In this document: positions 36,263 through 51,400 of the stretch, in pieces | How the letters are laid out: each line of letters starts with the position of its first letter | Position numbering within the stretch: the stretch's first letter is position 1 | Assembly (NCBI GenBank): GCA_013396525.1 | Contig: VWYX01000204.1 | Location: 450,467-514,466 of the forward strand | DNA length: 64,000 nucleotides | Source of the DNA: Chaetorhynchus papuensis | Lineage: Eukaryota; Chordata; Aves; Passeriformes; Rhipiduridae | Direction of reading: 5' to 3' | Notes under the pieces: generated by a model | What the model saw: the letters and a program-made list of their open reading frames with translations, nothing else | What the model was told of the DNA's origin: nothing | Databases searched by the model: none | Made by a program: the position numbers and the translations under genes

Positions 36263-39200
36263 AAATTATTTTCTAAGTGGAAAAGCAAGAATCATAAAAG
36301 CTTACAGAGGGTGTTTGCTCAACCAAAATAAATGGAGGGCAAAGCCTCTTCTTCATCCAGATGTCTGATATTCTTCAGCATCCAGGCCCTGACATCCCTG
36401 ACCAAAATATAAAATCATAGCAAGATCCTCAATAATGCCTTGAGATGTTTATATCTGCCCACTTTGTATCATGCCCATTGGCACTTGCACATCTTTGACC
36501 CCCTTTGGAAAAGCACTGTGAAGTTCTGTTTAGAAATTACAGCAGACTGATTGACTTTAAATCTTGGTTTATTTGCAAGGGTCTTCACCCTTCTGTTGCA
36601 GGACCGTGCTGCTGCTGTTGCATTTCCCCTCCCTCCCCCATAATTTAGTGATATTACTTGCTTTTATCCTAGACAGCTGTCTGTCATACTCAAGGAATTT
36701 CTATCATCCCGTGCAGTCCCCAACTCTGCCTCTGTCCTTTTTTCATTTTATGCTTTATAGATAAATTAAGGACTTCAAAGAGAAGATCTAGGAAAGAGTC
36801 TTTCTTTTCAACTTCCCCTCCTATTTCTGTCAGACCTCGTTTGATTCTGCCATCCCTGAAACATAATAAATAGCAGCACACAACCAACTGCATCACGTGG
36901 CTCACTGATTCAGTTAACTACTTCACTACTTAATGCCTCAGAGGTAACACCTGTTTGGGAACTGACAAAATGGCTCAGGCCTGCAAGAGAACTTCCCACA
37001 TATTCTCCTGGATCCTGGTTTCTCTGCAGTCTTTTTCTTTCATCTTTGCATTAAGTACAGCTAGTCCAATAACAAAGTCTGCCTGACTTCAATTTTATGT
37101 TTAAATATTAGCAGAATGGTCAGATTTTCTTCCCATTTTAAGATTCAGTGTACCCTGGGAGGATAAAGAAAATGTATTTATTTGACTTCATTCTGTTTAA
37201 ATAAAAAGAAGAAATCCTTAGCAAATAGCAGCATTGCTTGGGTTGGTTTTGGGGGTTCTTTTCTGTTGTAGCACAGAGCCATTAGGCATGAGCTCTAAAA
37301 CCAAATATCATACCAGACATTGAAGAACTAACCTTAGAAAACCCAGACAACTCTTCTCTGATATTTGCTGAAGGTTTACTTCATGAAAATGCGTTTGGTG
37401 TCTCTGTGGCTTTCCAAAAGCTCTCATCTTTTCATGGCCCACAAAAGAGTGATTCTGTGCATTACCGAAGTCTCATTCCCTGGGAATTTACTGAGTGGAA
37501 ATACTACATTTTCTTGTGTGGTATTTTCCTGTTACTACTCTAATTTCTTCTTTATTTTTGCACCTTCTAAGGGCATGACAGAAGGCGATGCAGACTTTGC
37601 TACATAAATAATGACAGAACAGCCTTCAGCAGTGGTGAATAGAGAAGGGGGTGTCATTCTGCTTTTGGAGTTGAATAATGCTGAAGCCAGTGTGACTCAC
37701 CAATCCCAAAGTTAAACACCCTGACAGTGAGGTGAAGATGTGGCAGAGCAGGTAAAGGACCTGATAAAGGAACAAACAAGTGATACTACTGATGACTTAC
37801 CTAGAGATGCTGAGCTGACACAGCTGGCCTGGAGACATCCAACTGTCAGTCAATCATCCCAGTCCCACTTTCTAATGGCAGTTTTTTAAAATACCCCTTC
37901 TAGGAGTGTGTATGGCAAGTTTTGATAACTTTAATATAATTGCTTCAATAATGTTTCAAAAATAGTGCACTGTACTGTAGTAGTAGCTATACCTACCTAT
38001 ACTGTGTAGTAAGTAATTCTGATTAAGATATCTTAGTTTAATCAGTATCATAATAAATAATTTCTATTTATATTTATATAAATATATCTGGTTTGCCATC
38101 CTTAAACATGCAAGACAAAGTTGTATAAAGAGTCAATTACACCTATATGTAGTCCTTTAGACATAAACCATAGACAAAGTCTGAGGCTAAGAGTGGATCC
38201 GCCACACGTAGACTCCTCCCTGAGAAGGAGTCTAGAGAGCCAGGTGGTCCTTTCTGCACCTTGTGACTCAGTGGTAGGGCTTCTCTGATCAGCTTTGTCT
38301 GAAACTCCCATTCTGCCCACAACAAGCAGGGAGAAAACAAAAAGATTAAAACAGAGGTGAGAATACCTGAGGTCCAAGCTTCAGCATCCAGTCTGCCAGC
38401 TGGGCCTATGTCAGTGTCTCATACCCTTATACACCAAGTAAGCTGAGTGGGTCACTTGAGCCTGTACAAGGCTTAAGGTGTCAGTCAGTGCAATGGCCTT
38501 ACCCAATCTTGCAGCACTTAGTCTTCTAAACACTTAGAATTTACATCCCAGCTTTGAAATCCCAGGTAGACGCAGGGCCAGAGTGGAGAAAAAGCTGCTT
38601 TTGATCCAGAGAGAAAAAGCTTTTCAGAAAATGCCTGCCTTGGAATGTTCTGTTCAAAAAGATGATCAAGAAGATGGTAAGAGCTGAGCACTGCACTAGC
38701 GTTTTGCAGCAAGATCATAGGTGTTCCCTCAGTTGCCGAACAAGCAGATCCATAATGGCTCTGTTCTCACTCAGGGCACCTCCTTTCAAAATCAGAAAGA
38801 TTTCCCTGTATTTTCCAAAAGCGTAGAAAATGGTGGAAAGGTATTTAGACTGCAGCGCAAGGGGTTGAGCAGAGCAGTGCCCATACCAGTGTGAGCATAA
38901 ATGAATGCAGGTACACTTCTACCTCAAAAAAACCTGTTCAAAACAGGATAAAGTGACCCAGGTATGACATGAAGTCTATTTGACTTTATGCTCTTATGGC
39001 TCATTGCAGAAACCAAGAAGTGGAGCCAGCGCTGTCATTGGAGGTTGCAAGTTTTCCCGGCACGGGAGACCGATAGGGGCTTGTAAAGTAAATTGTAGAA
39101 ACTCATTTGTTCATTGGCTCAGACAAGAAGAGACTTCAATGCTGTTTTAATGTGCAAGTGGCTGCCAGTCCTGCTCTCTAGTTTATTATCTGGGCAACAC

Positions 39201-42200
39201 ACCTGACACTTAATCTGCCTCCATGTAACAGAGGTCACACGACCCTCTCAAACGAGGCACTTCTCTTCCCCACCTCCTACACTCGAGCACAACAGTGTGC
39301 TCAAGTGGCTTGTGCTCATTTTTCTAATGGCTTGTGTTGATCTTCACCAGCAAACAGACACATATTAGTCAGAACTTCTCTTTCCCACCAACAGACAGAT
39401 TCAGCCCAGGTCTTCAGAGGATTTGGGAGTAAAACCTGTTTTGTAGCAGTGGAAGAATTTATCCATCAAAGCTATATTCTGTGCCTCTGAAAGAGACCAG
39501 AAAGAGAGGAGCACAGCATTAGGCGCAATGACAAATCCAGTCCTGTCTTGGGAGCTTATTTTGCCAGTCAGTTGTCTCTTAAGTTTTGTGACAAAATAAA
39601 CCAACCACGGAGAACATGAACTCTGCAAGCTTTATGACAGGCAAAAATTATTCTTTATTTCCCTGATCACGCAGGCTGGGAACCTGAGTTTTGGACGAAA
39701 CCTAGTTTCTCTTTGAACTTTGGAAAAAAGAAATTATAGTCTGGCATACTCCTTAAATTTCTCTGTGGCATGAAGGCTGCGATTCAGTGAACCTAATGAC
39801 CAAGCTTGAAGATTTGAGCAAGATCAGTTAATTCCCGCGTTAGGCTGTGAGTCCTTGAAGTGCTTTTCTCATTATCTTTCCACTTTGATTTCAGTATCTC
39901 CCACTATGGACAAACCTAACTTAATTCAAATTAGAAGATTTTCCCTTTTTCCACTTTAAACGAGAAAGAGAGCAGTAAGACTAGTAAGGAAAACTTTGCA
40001 ATCTAATAATAAGATTTCTGTATATCCAGATGTTCAAAGAACATCCCTGTGGCAAGGGTCCTAGTTACCAAAATGCAGCAAACCCCTGCAAAAATAATAA
40101 TATTTCAATCTGTGCTCCTTAGCAAGATATTCATAAACCAGATGGTTTATTCATATACAAGATTTTCCCTACATCTTTAAGTGATTACTTGCTACAAAAG
40201 CACTACTTTCCAGCGGAATCCTGAGAAGCAACCAAAACCAAGTTTATATTCTGTAAAAATACCTGGAACAGTTGGAGCATTGTCTTTCCCTGAAAGACAT
40301 CCCTTAGCAGGGCTGGATAGGACATTTTCATCTCCTCAGAAAAAAATATCAACTGTATTACCTTCTGCATCTTTTGGTTTGGTGTTTTGATTTGGTTTGG
40401 ATCTTCCCTGACTTTTAGCTTGCTTCCTTGGAAGATTATTAATATGACACCACCCTGTGGTATAAACTATGCCACATCATCCTTCCTTCTGCTCTCCCAC
40501 TGACAGAGGGATACACACAGTTTCAGCCCTGTTTTCTGGTTGTACACAAATAAAATGGAGCAGGCCATGAGCACTAGCTTTCAAACAGTATCCCAGCTAT
40601 TTTTCATGTCCTCTTAGTTCCCACTCCACATGTTCTTTGTTCTTTCCTATACTGCCCATCTGTATGGTCAGCATTGGTGGCTAAAGAAATGCAGAATGGT
40701 CTTCTGATCAATGCCTCTCGGGGTAGTAAAAGTCATCATCTCTGTCCTCGTGGGTGCTCATTTCAGTTCATCAATCTTTCCTTACCTTGTGCTTTTTAAG
40801 TAACAAGTGTCTTCTAAACTGACTGGGATACAACTGAGCAGTATTACTGTAATACACGGAGGCCTTGTTTTGAACAGTTTTACTTCCACCAGAAAGTACT
40901 CCCTAAGAACATCAAGGAATTATTAGGAGCAAGACAGTGTGAAATCTACCGAGCAATAGAGGCAGGAAATATTTCCACTCTCCTCGTAATCAGCTAGCCA
41001 TGCACCTGGGGCTGCCTTCACTCACTGCCACAGAAGAAACTGTGGTAGGAGCCAAGCTGGATCCTTGATTTCACATCATGATGACTTAGCAAACTTCACT
41101 GACTAACCCTGGCAATGGATCTGAGCACTCAAAAGTCTTGAGGATGACATGCCAAATCAAGCCACAGAATACTGCAACAATTCCAGAAGGACAGCTGTCT
41201 ACTTGGGGAAAAAAACTAATCAGCACCACCACCCCTCCCCCAAAGCCCTAAAACACTTCTTAAACCTCTTTAAAGATAGCAGAAACATGCAACATCAGAT
41301 GTATTGTATGGTAGAACTCAGGCTAGCTCTACAGTCACAGTGAGAGAATTCCCACTTACAGGGCTCTTAAAGAGGTATTTGGAAGTCATTCCTCATTTTA
41401 ACAGCGACCTCATCATAGATTCATACTCGTTTTTGCACCAGAACCCATCTTATCAGAAACAAAGAGGCCTAGGGGAGGAAATTTAGTGTAACTTGAACAG
41501 GCCAGGTGAAAATACATCATCCGAATTGCACAGTGAGAAAAACAAATGCAGCTGAAGGGAAAAAAATCAATGACAAACAACTGGAAAGAAGGAAGTTTGG
41601 CAGTTCCCAAAGAACAAGTTAATTATTACTAATGAAGTAATTAACATTTTTTAAAACCTCTGAAAAAATGAAATTGGCTATGCAAGTTCTAATTAATACT
41701 GTAATAATTTATCACAACGTAAAATGAGAAATCTTTGCTCCTCATTAAAGCAATAACTCAGTAGAATTTTATCAGGAAAAAACAACCATGGGAAATAGGG
41801 CTGGAAAAATCCCAAAGAAACCAAACACTCCATTCTCCTACCATGACGAAAAAGCTGTTTCTGCACCACTTTATCTGATGGATTTTTTTTAAACGGTAAT
41901 TTCTTCAGAGGAAGAAATTCTACCCCAGTCCACACCCAAGAAGGAATATAGATTTTTCTCTACTAGTTACCTGAATTCTGTCCACTTTTTCTCTCCCCCT
42001 CCCTACATCAGTATAAAGTTTGTCATCACAATGTGCATGGAGAACAGTTATCTCTTCCTTCAGTAGTAAACACGGAGACGTTTCAAGCCTGTCAGTGTAC
42101 AGCCATGGGTAGTTTAATCTGACCCTGCTCAGGCAGGGAAGTTGAAGATCTCAAAAAGTCTCTTTCAAGCATATTCTATGCTTCTGAGAGTATAAAATAG

Positions 42201-43848
42201 GAATTAAGATCCAGACCAGCAGGCACTATCCTTCAGGTAAGGGTTTGGTCCAAGACAGACCAGTGTGCTTTTCTGGGATGGAAAGAAGCTGCTAAAGACT
42301 TCATTAGCTCACATTCTCTGGCAGTCAGGACAAATTCTGTCAGACAGGTCTGTCTCTATGTATTACAGACAGCTTGTTCAGGAATCTGCCTCAGTACCAG
42401 ATAATGTGATGGTATGGAGCAAAAACTGAGCTTTAAAAGGCAACCATCATCTCCATGTCCACTTGGTGCAGCAAGGGACTCTGCTGTCACTGCCGTGACA
42501 CCCTACCTCACAAAACAAACATAGCACATGGCCCAGATGACAACTGTGCTCACAGCTGAAAAGGCAAGAACCACTAAAGGACAAATAAGGATTCACAGAG
42601 CTTTTTCCTCAGTGCTAAGGAAATTCTGGGCTGTTGGTTGAATCACAAATAACAGTTTGCTGTGTGCCTTCAAAAACAACAAAAGCTTCCAAGGCATCCA
42701 TTCTTTAAGTTGTTTTCTGAGTTTCAGGTGCACTTTAAGAATTAGATTAGTTAACATGGAAAAGTAAAAAGCACAACAAAAGTAATATTTTTCTTTTCTC
42801 TTACTATTTTATCTCTTGCCTTCCTGTTGTATATTTTTTTCTCACCACAGTGAATTATGAGCAAGCCAAGTGTCTAAATATCAAAAAGGGATTTTAATTT
42901 TCTGCATGTGCAAAATTTTCTTCAGGATGACACATGAAAAGCTGTAGATCAGAATAACTGGTATACAAGGAAGCTCTGAAAAGCTGGGTACTTATACTTA
43001 CTCAAATCTCTTATCTCCTTCACAATCCCACTCACTCCTGCTGAACATCAAATCTAAATGGTCTTTTCTTTCCCTTGCACTCTAGTAATTGAACTGTAAA
43101 CTGACTCTTTTTATCCAATCAAGGCATCCTATCAAATGTGCTATAGCACCATGTTAAGTAAAAGAAACTAACAATTCTCCTCCAAAACTACTCAGGTAAG
43201 GGCAACAGGTAAAAGAATGCTGCCAGTAATTTCATCTGCTAGAACTCATATTCACAGGCAAAATATTAAGGAAAAAGCTGGAACTTCTCTGCTTCAAAAG
43301 AATCGGTAGCCACATGTGTATTATTCCCCACAGAATTTTTTTTTTTTCACTGTGACACAGGACATTGTGCCTTGCAGAACAATGTGGCACTAACGGGATT
43401 TTCTTTGGAGGAGAATACCAAATTGAAAGGCACAGTCAACACAGTTTAACAGAGAGCCTCCAACAATTTGACCAAGACAATTGTGGACTAGAGACTGTGG
43501 CTGTTGTATAGGCAAAAACCTATAAAACCAATGCTTACACCATAATGCTTACACCACAGAAGCACGCTAATATCTTGAACAAAGTTTTGCCTTGCAACTT
43601 CTTCATGGAACACGGCAGAAACGTCAAATTTAATTCCAAGGAATCAAATGGCAGTTTTAACTCCTAGAAATTAATTTACACTGAAATATTCCAATAGCAG
43701 GATGACTACCGTCCTGGTAAACCCTTCCTAATGTATCTTGGGTACAGGTATAAAGCTAAACTGTTGCAAGGCAACATTACTCTTGCTAGAGGACGGCAAG
43801 AGAAGCAAGCAAGTTCTTTAACCTGCACAAAATACAAGGCTCCTGGGG

Positions 43849-43912
43849 AAAAAAAAAAAAAAAAAACCAAAACAAAGAAACAAACAAAAAAAACCCCAAC
43901 CAAACAAAAACC
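43849..43912. repeat. A-rich low-complexity tract
   Basis: Eighteen A residues followed by CAAA-type and CCAAAC units on the plus strand. The short open frames crossing it on both strands are artefacts of the low-complexity sequence. Confidence 0.85.
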
Positions 43913-44576
43913 ACAGTGGTGAAAAACGATACACAGCAACAAAAGCACTTGTGCATTATAGCTGTAGATAGTGTTTTCAATTTAATTTCAGAAGCATTCT
44001 TGCTGCCAACTCAGGCAAAAAAAAGCCAAGACTTGACATATTCCAAGGCCGATCCTTACTCTGAACATTTTATAGATATCTTGTGTTAAAATTGTTAAAC
44101 TGAGTTGGATAATAGAGGAAGTCTGAATTCCCAGCCCATGAAAGTGTTTAATGGCTTAAGTAATGATTTAACCAACTGGAAAGTCTCTTGGAAGTTCTTA
44201 GGTCTCATGGCCACCAACATGGTACTTGTACATAGTCATGTGTCTGGTTTTACCAAATGGGAGAGGGAGTTATGAAAAGAATTATGCTGGAAAAGGTGGG
44301 CAGTTGTCTTACACCATCCTATTTTTCTAAGAGCTGAGGTTCAGACATTTCTAAGCATCGACCTTTAGCTTTTCTTCTTCATGAAGAAGAAAACAGGTGG
44401 CTCTCACAAAAACACTGAAGAGAAACCTACAACTGCCAAGTTTCTGCTCTTCTGTAAAGACTTTCCCACTTCAGCTTCAACCATTTGATTCACCCATCTC
44501 TTGTGAGCATTAGAGCAGATCCTTTTTCTCCATTTTTTTCATTAATGCTGTTTTTTCAGACCAGCTTAAAAACTAA

Positions 44577-44612
44577 GTAACAACAACAATGATAATAATA
44601 ACAGCAATAATA
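44577..44612. repeat. Imperfect AAC/AAT trinucleotide repeat
   Basis: AACAACAACAATGATAATAATAAC-type units, imperfect and short. Confidence 0.75.
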
Positions 44613-47600
44613 GTTTGAAATTATCAAGCGGAAACCAGCCCTTTCAGCTGAAAGCAAAAAAGATAAGAGAAAGCTAATCTGTCTTCTTTGTTGCTTTTCT
44701 TTAAGAACCTTCTTTCTAATCAAATAGGTGGGGCAGTGACCTGGGTTCCTATCTCAAGCCACACTCATCAACTTGTATAAAATCAAGTCATCATACCTAA
44801 GAAAGTTGGGGAAAGAACAAACAAGTGAGCCATAATCTAACTATTCCAAATAGTTGCAAATTTAGCAGTATCACTCAATCTTCTTTAATATCTAGGGTGC
44901 TGTTGTTTATTCTCCACATTGCCAGGAGATCATAGGCAGATGATTGGCAAGCTATGGAGCTTTCAGAACTCATCCTGCTTCTTCTACCTTACATCAGAAA
45001 AATGACTATTTGTTTAGCTGAGGGAGAATTTTCTACGGCTCCTTAATTGATGTAGTGAATATTTAGAGACAGCTTTGCAGAAATAGAAAGGCTTATGGAA
45101 AGTAGACAAATTCAATTCATTTATGAAGGCTAAGTAAGCATCGTATAGCAAGAAAACTGTACAGAGGCTGTGCTCTTGATTGATCAGATTCAATTACTGC
45201 CAGGATCAGAGCTAGTGCTTTTGAGAGTCCCATTTCCTACAAGTGCTCTTCAAGAGACTTTGTGAGTCTGCTTCAATGGCACAGCAGTGTACCCTATGCC
45301 TTCCACAAGTCCTCCTAGAGTACCAGGAGACAGTGTGGATCTTGTCCCTGAGAACGCGATTTCCACTTTTGATTACGCAACCGTCTTCAACAAGAACTTC
45401 TTGAATGCTTGAGATATGCACTGGGAATCACACAGCTCAGAAGAACCCCTTCAGGTGTGGGGCCATAGCAGTTCTCACTGCATTTCCCCAATCCAATTTA
45501 AATTCCAGAAAATCAGCTGGAAGATCAAGTGGAGGGATGAGGGGCAAGATACAAAGCCCTCAGGCAGAGGTGGATCTTCAGGCAATGTCTAGCAGGCTGG
45601 TGGAACACCTGCATGTGGTGCTGCAGGCACTAGAAGGTTCCAAAGGCTCCAGGATAGGCAAACTCACAGCAGATAATTCCACTGAGGACCACTAAATACA
45701 GAAAACCTACCTGTATTCAGAAGGCCACTGGACTAAAGGTAGAGAATGAGAGGGACGGGAAAAATACAAGGGGAAGTTATTATTTTGCTTTGTACTTATA
45801 TTTTCATAAAGAGCATGCCTTTGGCCAGTCCTGGAGACAGCTGCTGAAATATAACAGACCACTGGTTTGATACAGTGTAGACCTGCCCTCCTACACACAT
45901 TTCTGGAGTATTGGATCCCAGAACAGTAAAAAGGCTCTACAGTGAGCAGATGATGCGAGACTCTGGTGAAACAAACAGTGTGAGCTGCCCACACCACACA
46001 CAGGATCAGAAAGGTCTGTGTTTCTCCACTCAGCCTTTTCAGAACTTTAAAAAACCTACACATTAACCTCAGTGGTACAGGACGTAGGCAGAAATCTGCC
46101 CACCTCTTTGCAGAAAAGGACAGCCAAAACTAGCATCTAAATGACAGTAGGCAACAGTTTTTTGGTAAGATTTTCTAAATATTATGTATCCTAATTACAC
46201 AAATGGACAGCCAATGAGTTGCAAATTCCCCAGTAAAGCCTGCCTAGCACAAGATCTTTTAATTCTACCTTTGAAGTGAGTGATTTACAGGAAATGAGCT
46301 AGAGATTTCAGTGCTGACTGCAATCAAGACCCTTATCTTTACAATGAGCATGATTTATAGCAATTTTATGCTAATAGCTCTCACCCATCATTATCACAAG
46401 AGGGAATGTATGTCAAAATTCTTTATTCACCCCAAATCACACATCAGCCAGGCCTCCCTTTCAAACTATCTGATTAGGACCTACAGAAGTGGAAGGCACA
46501 GTGTGCTGCACACAATGACTTTCACAACCTTTTAAGCTCTCCTCTTACTTTGGACAGCTTATAAATGGCAGAACTTGGTTTTGAATGACAAATACAGTTC
46601 AATACAAAAGTGCAGGTTTGGGGGTGGACATCCAGTTCTACAAAAATGAGGAATATCAAATTTTTGTCCCACTTCAGATATCATATCTAATTAATTTTTC
46701 ACATAAACACTCCCTAGTACCCAAATAAAGAACCCTTATGACTATCAGGTGTGTACAGAGGTAACATGCATGTATTTGAAAGCCACAGCTACTGCAGGCT
46801 GGACAGTGTTCTGAGGTAGATCCCCACTACACTCCACAGTTGCTTCCTTTCCAACACATCCACTGTTGGAGGCAACACAGGGCTAGACGGTTCTTACATT
46901 GGATCTGACAAGAGTCCTGCCTTCTAATATGCTTTTGAACTGACTGTAAACAGTGAAACAGATTGCACACAGTACTTCTAGCATGCCCACTGTTCAAAAG
47001 GAAAGATTAAACTTACAGCATGAGGCAGAACAATAGGAATTGAATCTTGAGGGAATTTCAGTGATCATAGGTGCAAAGCAGCTGCTAGGAACTAACAGGA
47101 GCTAGGGCATGGAAACAGAATTTTCTGTGTTAAGATTTGTCTGCCCAGTGCTTATTCCAACTGGATTTGAAGTGAAGAATTTCAGCTTACACGACTGGAA
47201 CTGTGTTGTTTTTAATGAGCCAGCCCAATCCTGCTGCATACTGAGCAGCGCTGAGTGCCACAAGGTGGTATCTTTCTTGCTCAGCACTTTTCCCCTTCCT
47301 ATCAGGATCCCCTCTGTGTTCATCCTGGGTCTATTTATAACAAATGCTTTCCTATAGGCCTGTTATGCCAAATACCAAAAACTGCTCCCACTCACTGCAA
47401 GGCAGAAATTCTATTCCTGTGTAATTTATTCTGTCTTTACATTTCTAACCTAGAGTACAGTGCAGATTCAAACCATTTGCAACCTTTCATCATTTTCAGA
47501 TATGTGTATACTGCAGTAATCTTCTCCCACATACATTAGTCAGTACACATCACCAATAAGTAACTGTGTGTCAGGGGGACACAGAAGCTGCTGCTTTTGA

Positions 47601-48311
47601 GAGATACATATAAAAGCTGAGTTCTTGCATTCTGTAAACTAGCCTGCATCTCTGTGAAGTCATATCAATGGAGAATATTCCCTGGTGATTAGAGACCTGC
47701 AATCTATTTTGGTACATGTCAGGTAAAGTGCAGGATGGGTAACCTACATGCACAGTGAAAGTCAAAATTGTAGCTCATCCTCGGGAAAAAAAACCTGTTT
47801 TCAGGCATGTGTCCTTGTTGCATACAACTTTGGACTGGTTCAGACTGTAATAATCAGTGTTTGATCAAGTATATATCCTTCCTGGGATAGCCTTCCTGAT
47901 CGTTCATTATCAGTAAAAATATTGATATCTTTTTTAATACCCTCCACGTTCTTCTTTTTAATCCTTCCCAACTAGATTGTGGATGCTGCCTGCTGGCACG
48001 TGTATTTTCCTCTTCAGCACTCTTAAGTTTGCACATGAGAGTTGGGGCTGCTCTCAAGCCCTGTGCTCACCTGTGTGTCTGCACTAAAACCATAGCAAAA
48101 TGAACGGCTACCCAGGACGAGTTTCTCTGTGGGACATCTCTGTATGACATCTCCTTCACAGGGGAGGCCTGGTTGGCCCCAAACTCCATGATGTGGATCA
48201 CCTACGCAGAGACCCTTTTCCATCGCTGATTAGCCGCGCTCCTGGGATCGGGTTGGTCAGTGCTGTGCAAGAGGCAAGACCTCTCATACTGTATATACAT
48301 GAGTATATAGA

Positions 48312-48452
48312 CACTGTGGGTGTTCCATCATTAGAAGTGTTCAAGGTCAGGCTGGAAGAGGCTTGAAGCAACCTGATCTAGTAGAAGGCAGAGACATTGA
48401 AAATAGATGATCTTTGAAGTACCCTTCAAATCTAAAACATTCTATGATTCTA
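48312..48452 (+). mobile_element. CR1 LINE, short 3' end
   Basis: Contains 'agaagtgttcaaggtcaggc', 'gcaacctgatctagtagaag' and the tail 'aaaacattctatgattct'. Only the last ~140 bp of an element remain, with a small internal deletion. It is the only clear transposon between 36.3 and 61.8 kb. Confidence 0.88.
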
Positions 48453-51400
48453 AGAACTTGATAAAGGATTCCCAATACTGATGATTCAAGCCCCCCCTCC
48501 CCCCCTCAATCAGATCAAAGCTATCTTTCTCAGGACCTCAAGGCACAGTGAAACAGCAAGCATCACAAAATAGGGTAGGAAAATAGATACTAGGATAAGT
48601 GTCCCCATCACAAAATTATCTCAGGTACCCCACCCCCAAGATACAACCTCCACTCACTGAGTACGATGTATGACTAAAGTCACACAAGCTCCACCTAAAC
48701 ATAAAGAAGTAGTATAAAAATTAGTTAAAAATACAGAAATGTTGAGGGGAAGACTCCATCCTAACTTCTGGACCTGTCTTCTCCTCCCACAGGGCCACCT
48801 ATTCGGTAAGAAAATACTCTGTGCCTCCTGAATTATTATCTCAAGGGGGAAGTAGAGCTTGCTAGTGTATTGTTTTGAATTAGTATATTACTCTGAATAT
48901 ACTTTCACAGTCATATGCCACTGGCAATTCTCAAGCTTTAACCTGTCACAATTTTATTTATAAAGAGATTTGTTCTAGTCAGGATGGCAAATTCACCCGG
49001 TTCACATCTCACTGACTGGGCTTTACATTTGAGCTTTAATTCACTCTTCTGTGAGAAACAGTAGAGACCTTTCCATCCTTTGGAAAATACCTTACTGTCT
49101 GGCAGTTTTAAAGAAGCAGGATCCATTGTTAATACTGAAGAATGTTCTAGTGCATGCAGGCGGGTTGAGGAGGGTACCACCTCTATGGCTGACAACAGTA
49201 TAAGAAATCTAGCTGCTTTCTAAACAAATGGTTAATTTTGCTGCTGCATATCAAATGAACAGAAAAATAGTGGCTACTCAGCCCCAGGAAGATGGAGAGC
49301 CTTCAGACATTGTAATTACAGGGCATCATAAGCTGCCCCAAAATGGAAATGAAAATATAAGTGTCTCTGTAAGCTAATGAGCCCCTAAGCCTCAATTCCA
49401 ACTAGCAGCTGCTTATCACAGTTTTATATCTGCTATGAAAAAAAAACCCCAGAAGCACAGCTGCATCTGAAGCCAATACTGGAGACAGAGAGCAACTGAT
49501 GCAAAGAAAGATGGGACATGACCTAGAAGCATGGCTGGAAAAACGTGTGTCTTCACGCTCTTCAAATGGGCCAAACACTAAATGTTTAAAATGAGGGGTG
49601 AACAAGGTTTTCTGCTGCCAAGAATAAATGCCAGTGGCTGCACGAAACAAGGCCTAAGGACTGTCTTATGAAGAGAGATAGCAACTGATGGCTGTAGCCT
49701 GGATCTCCTTGCAAGTCTCAACACATCATGGCTCTCACTGACGTTCTTGCCAGCTGTCGATAGCTCTGCACACACTTTCAGCTTTCTGTCATGCAGAGAT
49801 CTCAGTCTAGGCCAAGACAACAAAGGAGCAACTATAAAGGCTCAACAAGTTTTAGTTTCCTCACAGTTTACAGAAAACAGCAGAGGCCCAACCAAGTAAA
49901 GGAGCACCATATATGCCTAATTTTAGCTCATGCTTTTTACCTTAGTGACCATAATTTACAGCATTTCAAGATTAAAGCCGCAACACATTAGCTGGGATCA
50001 CAGCAATCCCATTGATCTACGTCTTCTTATGCTAAACATCCCAATTTTTCAGCTGTAGACAAAGTCATGCTTTCACATCGAGTGAAACCTTATACTTTTA
50101 AGGGGACAACCAATGCAACTGTTAAAAGCTGATGATTTTTTTTCACCCTTTTTAAGTCTGTGGCAAGGTAAACAGACAGAGACTTAGAGAGAGATCAAGA
50201 GATGGGACAGATGGGGAAAAGGTTTTTAAGCACTTTTGTTTAAGCACTGTTTTTGCTTAGACACTAAAACAAAGTCCCAGCTTCAAACATAATGAAAAAG
50301 AGAGAAAAACCGCTAATAGAGAAACATTTGAATGCTCTTCAGGTAAACTTGGTTGACTGTCATGCCTCAGTTGCAAATGGGACAGCCTGATTAAACCTTG
50401 AGTCACTTCCATTCTGTTTATTCCTTTTGCAAACACCACCAAGGAATTTCCAGTTACACAGTTTTAGAAGAACAGGCCAGGTTAACTTGTTTTGTGAATT
50501 CAGTGCACTGTTTTCCAGTACAGAAGGAACTCATCCCACCACCATGCAGGCAACCTACACACAAGTGGCCACTATGGCCACAATCACTGAGAAATCACAC
50601 CTCCTCCTAATAGCTGGCATGAAAAAAAGATTAAAAGTCAATGCTGCTAGAAGAAAAATCAAACACGGTCCTAAATTAGTACACCTGAAGCCACCAGGGG
50701 TTTAGATTTTTTTTTATAGAATGGAAGACAGAATTAAGAACCAATGTCTGCCTCTTCAGGCTGGACACTTGAAGTGTTGTTTGACTCGTAAGTATATTCA
50801 AAATTCATGTGTCACTTGTAAGTTTATGCCAGTTACTCCTATTCAAGAAAAGTGCAACTGTCATGGATAGTCAGAAAGAAGAACAGAATATCTTATTCAC
50901 AGAAGCTTCACAGGGCAATTGCCCAAAGGACCTCCTCCCAGCACGTGCCACTGCACTCTTTTTTCAGCTCCTGTAAACCCTGCTTCTCTTCTTGTGAACA
51001 AAACAATCTCAGGTATTTTCCCCCATATCCTCACCTGTCATCTTCGCTATATGGGCCCCATTTAAGATCAGCCTCTTGTTGATTCTGCCAAGGGAGCCAC
51101 AGCACATAAAAATGGCTCATGCTAGCTACGTCTTCCTTTCACTCAAAATACAAAGCAAGGTCCCTGAAATACATACCACCATGCAAACCGCCTCTTGCAT
51201 ACTGAATTAAGGTTCAGGTGCTTCCTGTTCTAATATGAACAGAGCACTCCTTTGAGAAGACACACATACTGATAGAAGGTTTTAGTTTGTTCCAAAAAAG
51301 ACCGATAGCCATCAAACCACAAAGCAGACCGAAGAGCACATGGAGAGAGGTAATAGCACAGTGCTAACAAGCAATAACCTGTTCCTTGCACTTAAAACGA

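Larger units (their letters stand above)
36263..48311. other. Repeat-poor intronic block, 12 kb
   Basis: No CR1 or LTR that I can recognise. Only simple sequence is seen (AT-rich at about 38046-38090, A-rich at 43849-43912, AAT/AAC-rich near 44577). No exon with paired splice sites and a family-like peptide is visible. It may contain conserved regulatory elements, which cannot be judged without alignment. Confidence 0.5.

Noticed and set aside
48150..48200. 'aactccatgatg' as the reverse complement of a CPLX1 start exon
   Set aside because: The neighbouring bases do not encode the family's N-terminal peptide in any frame, and no donor site follows at the required place.
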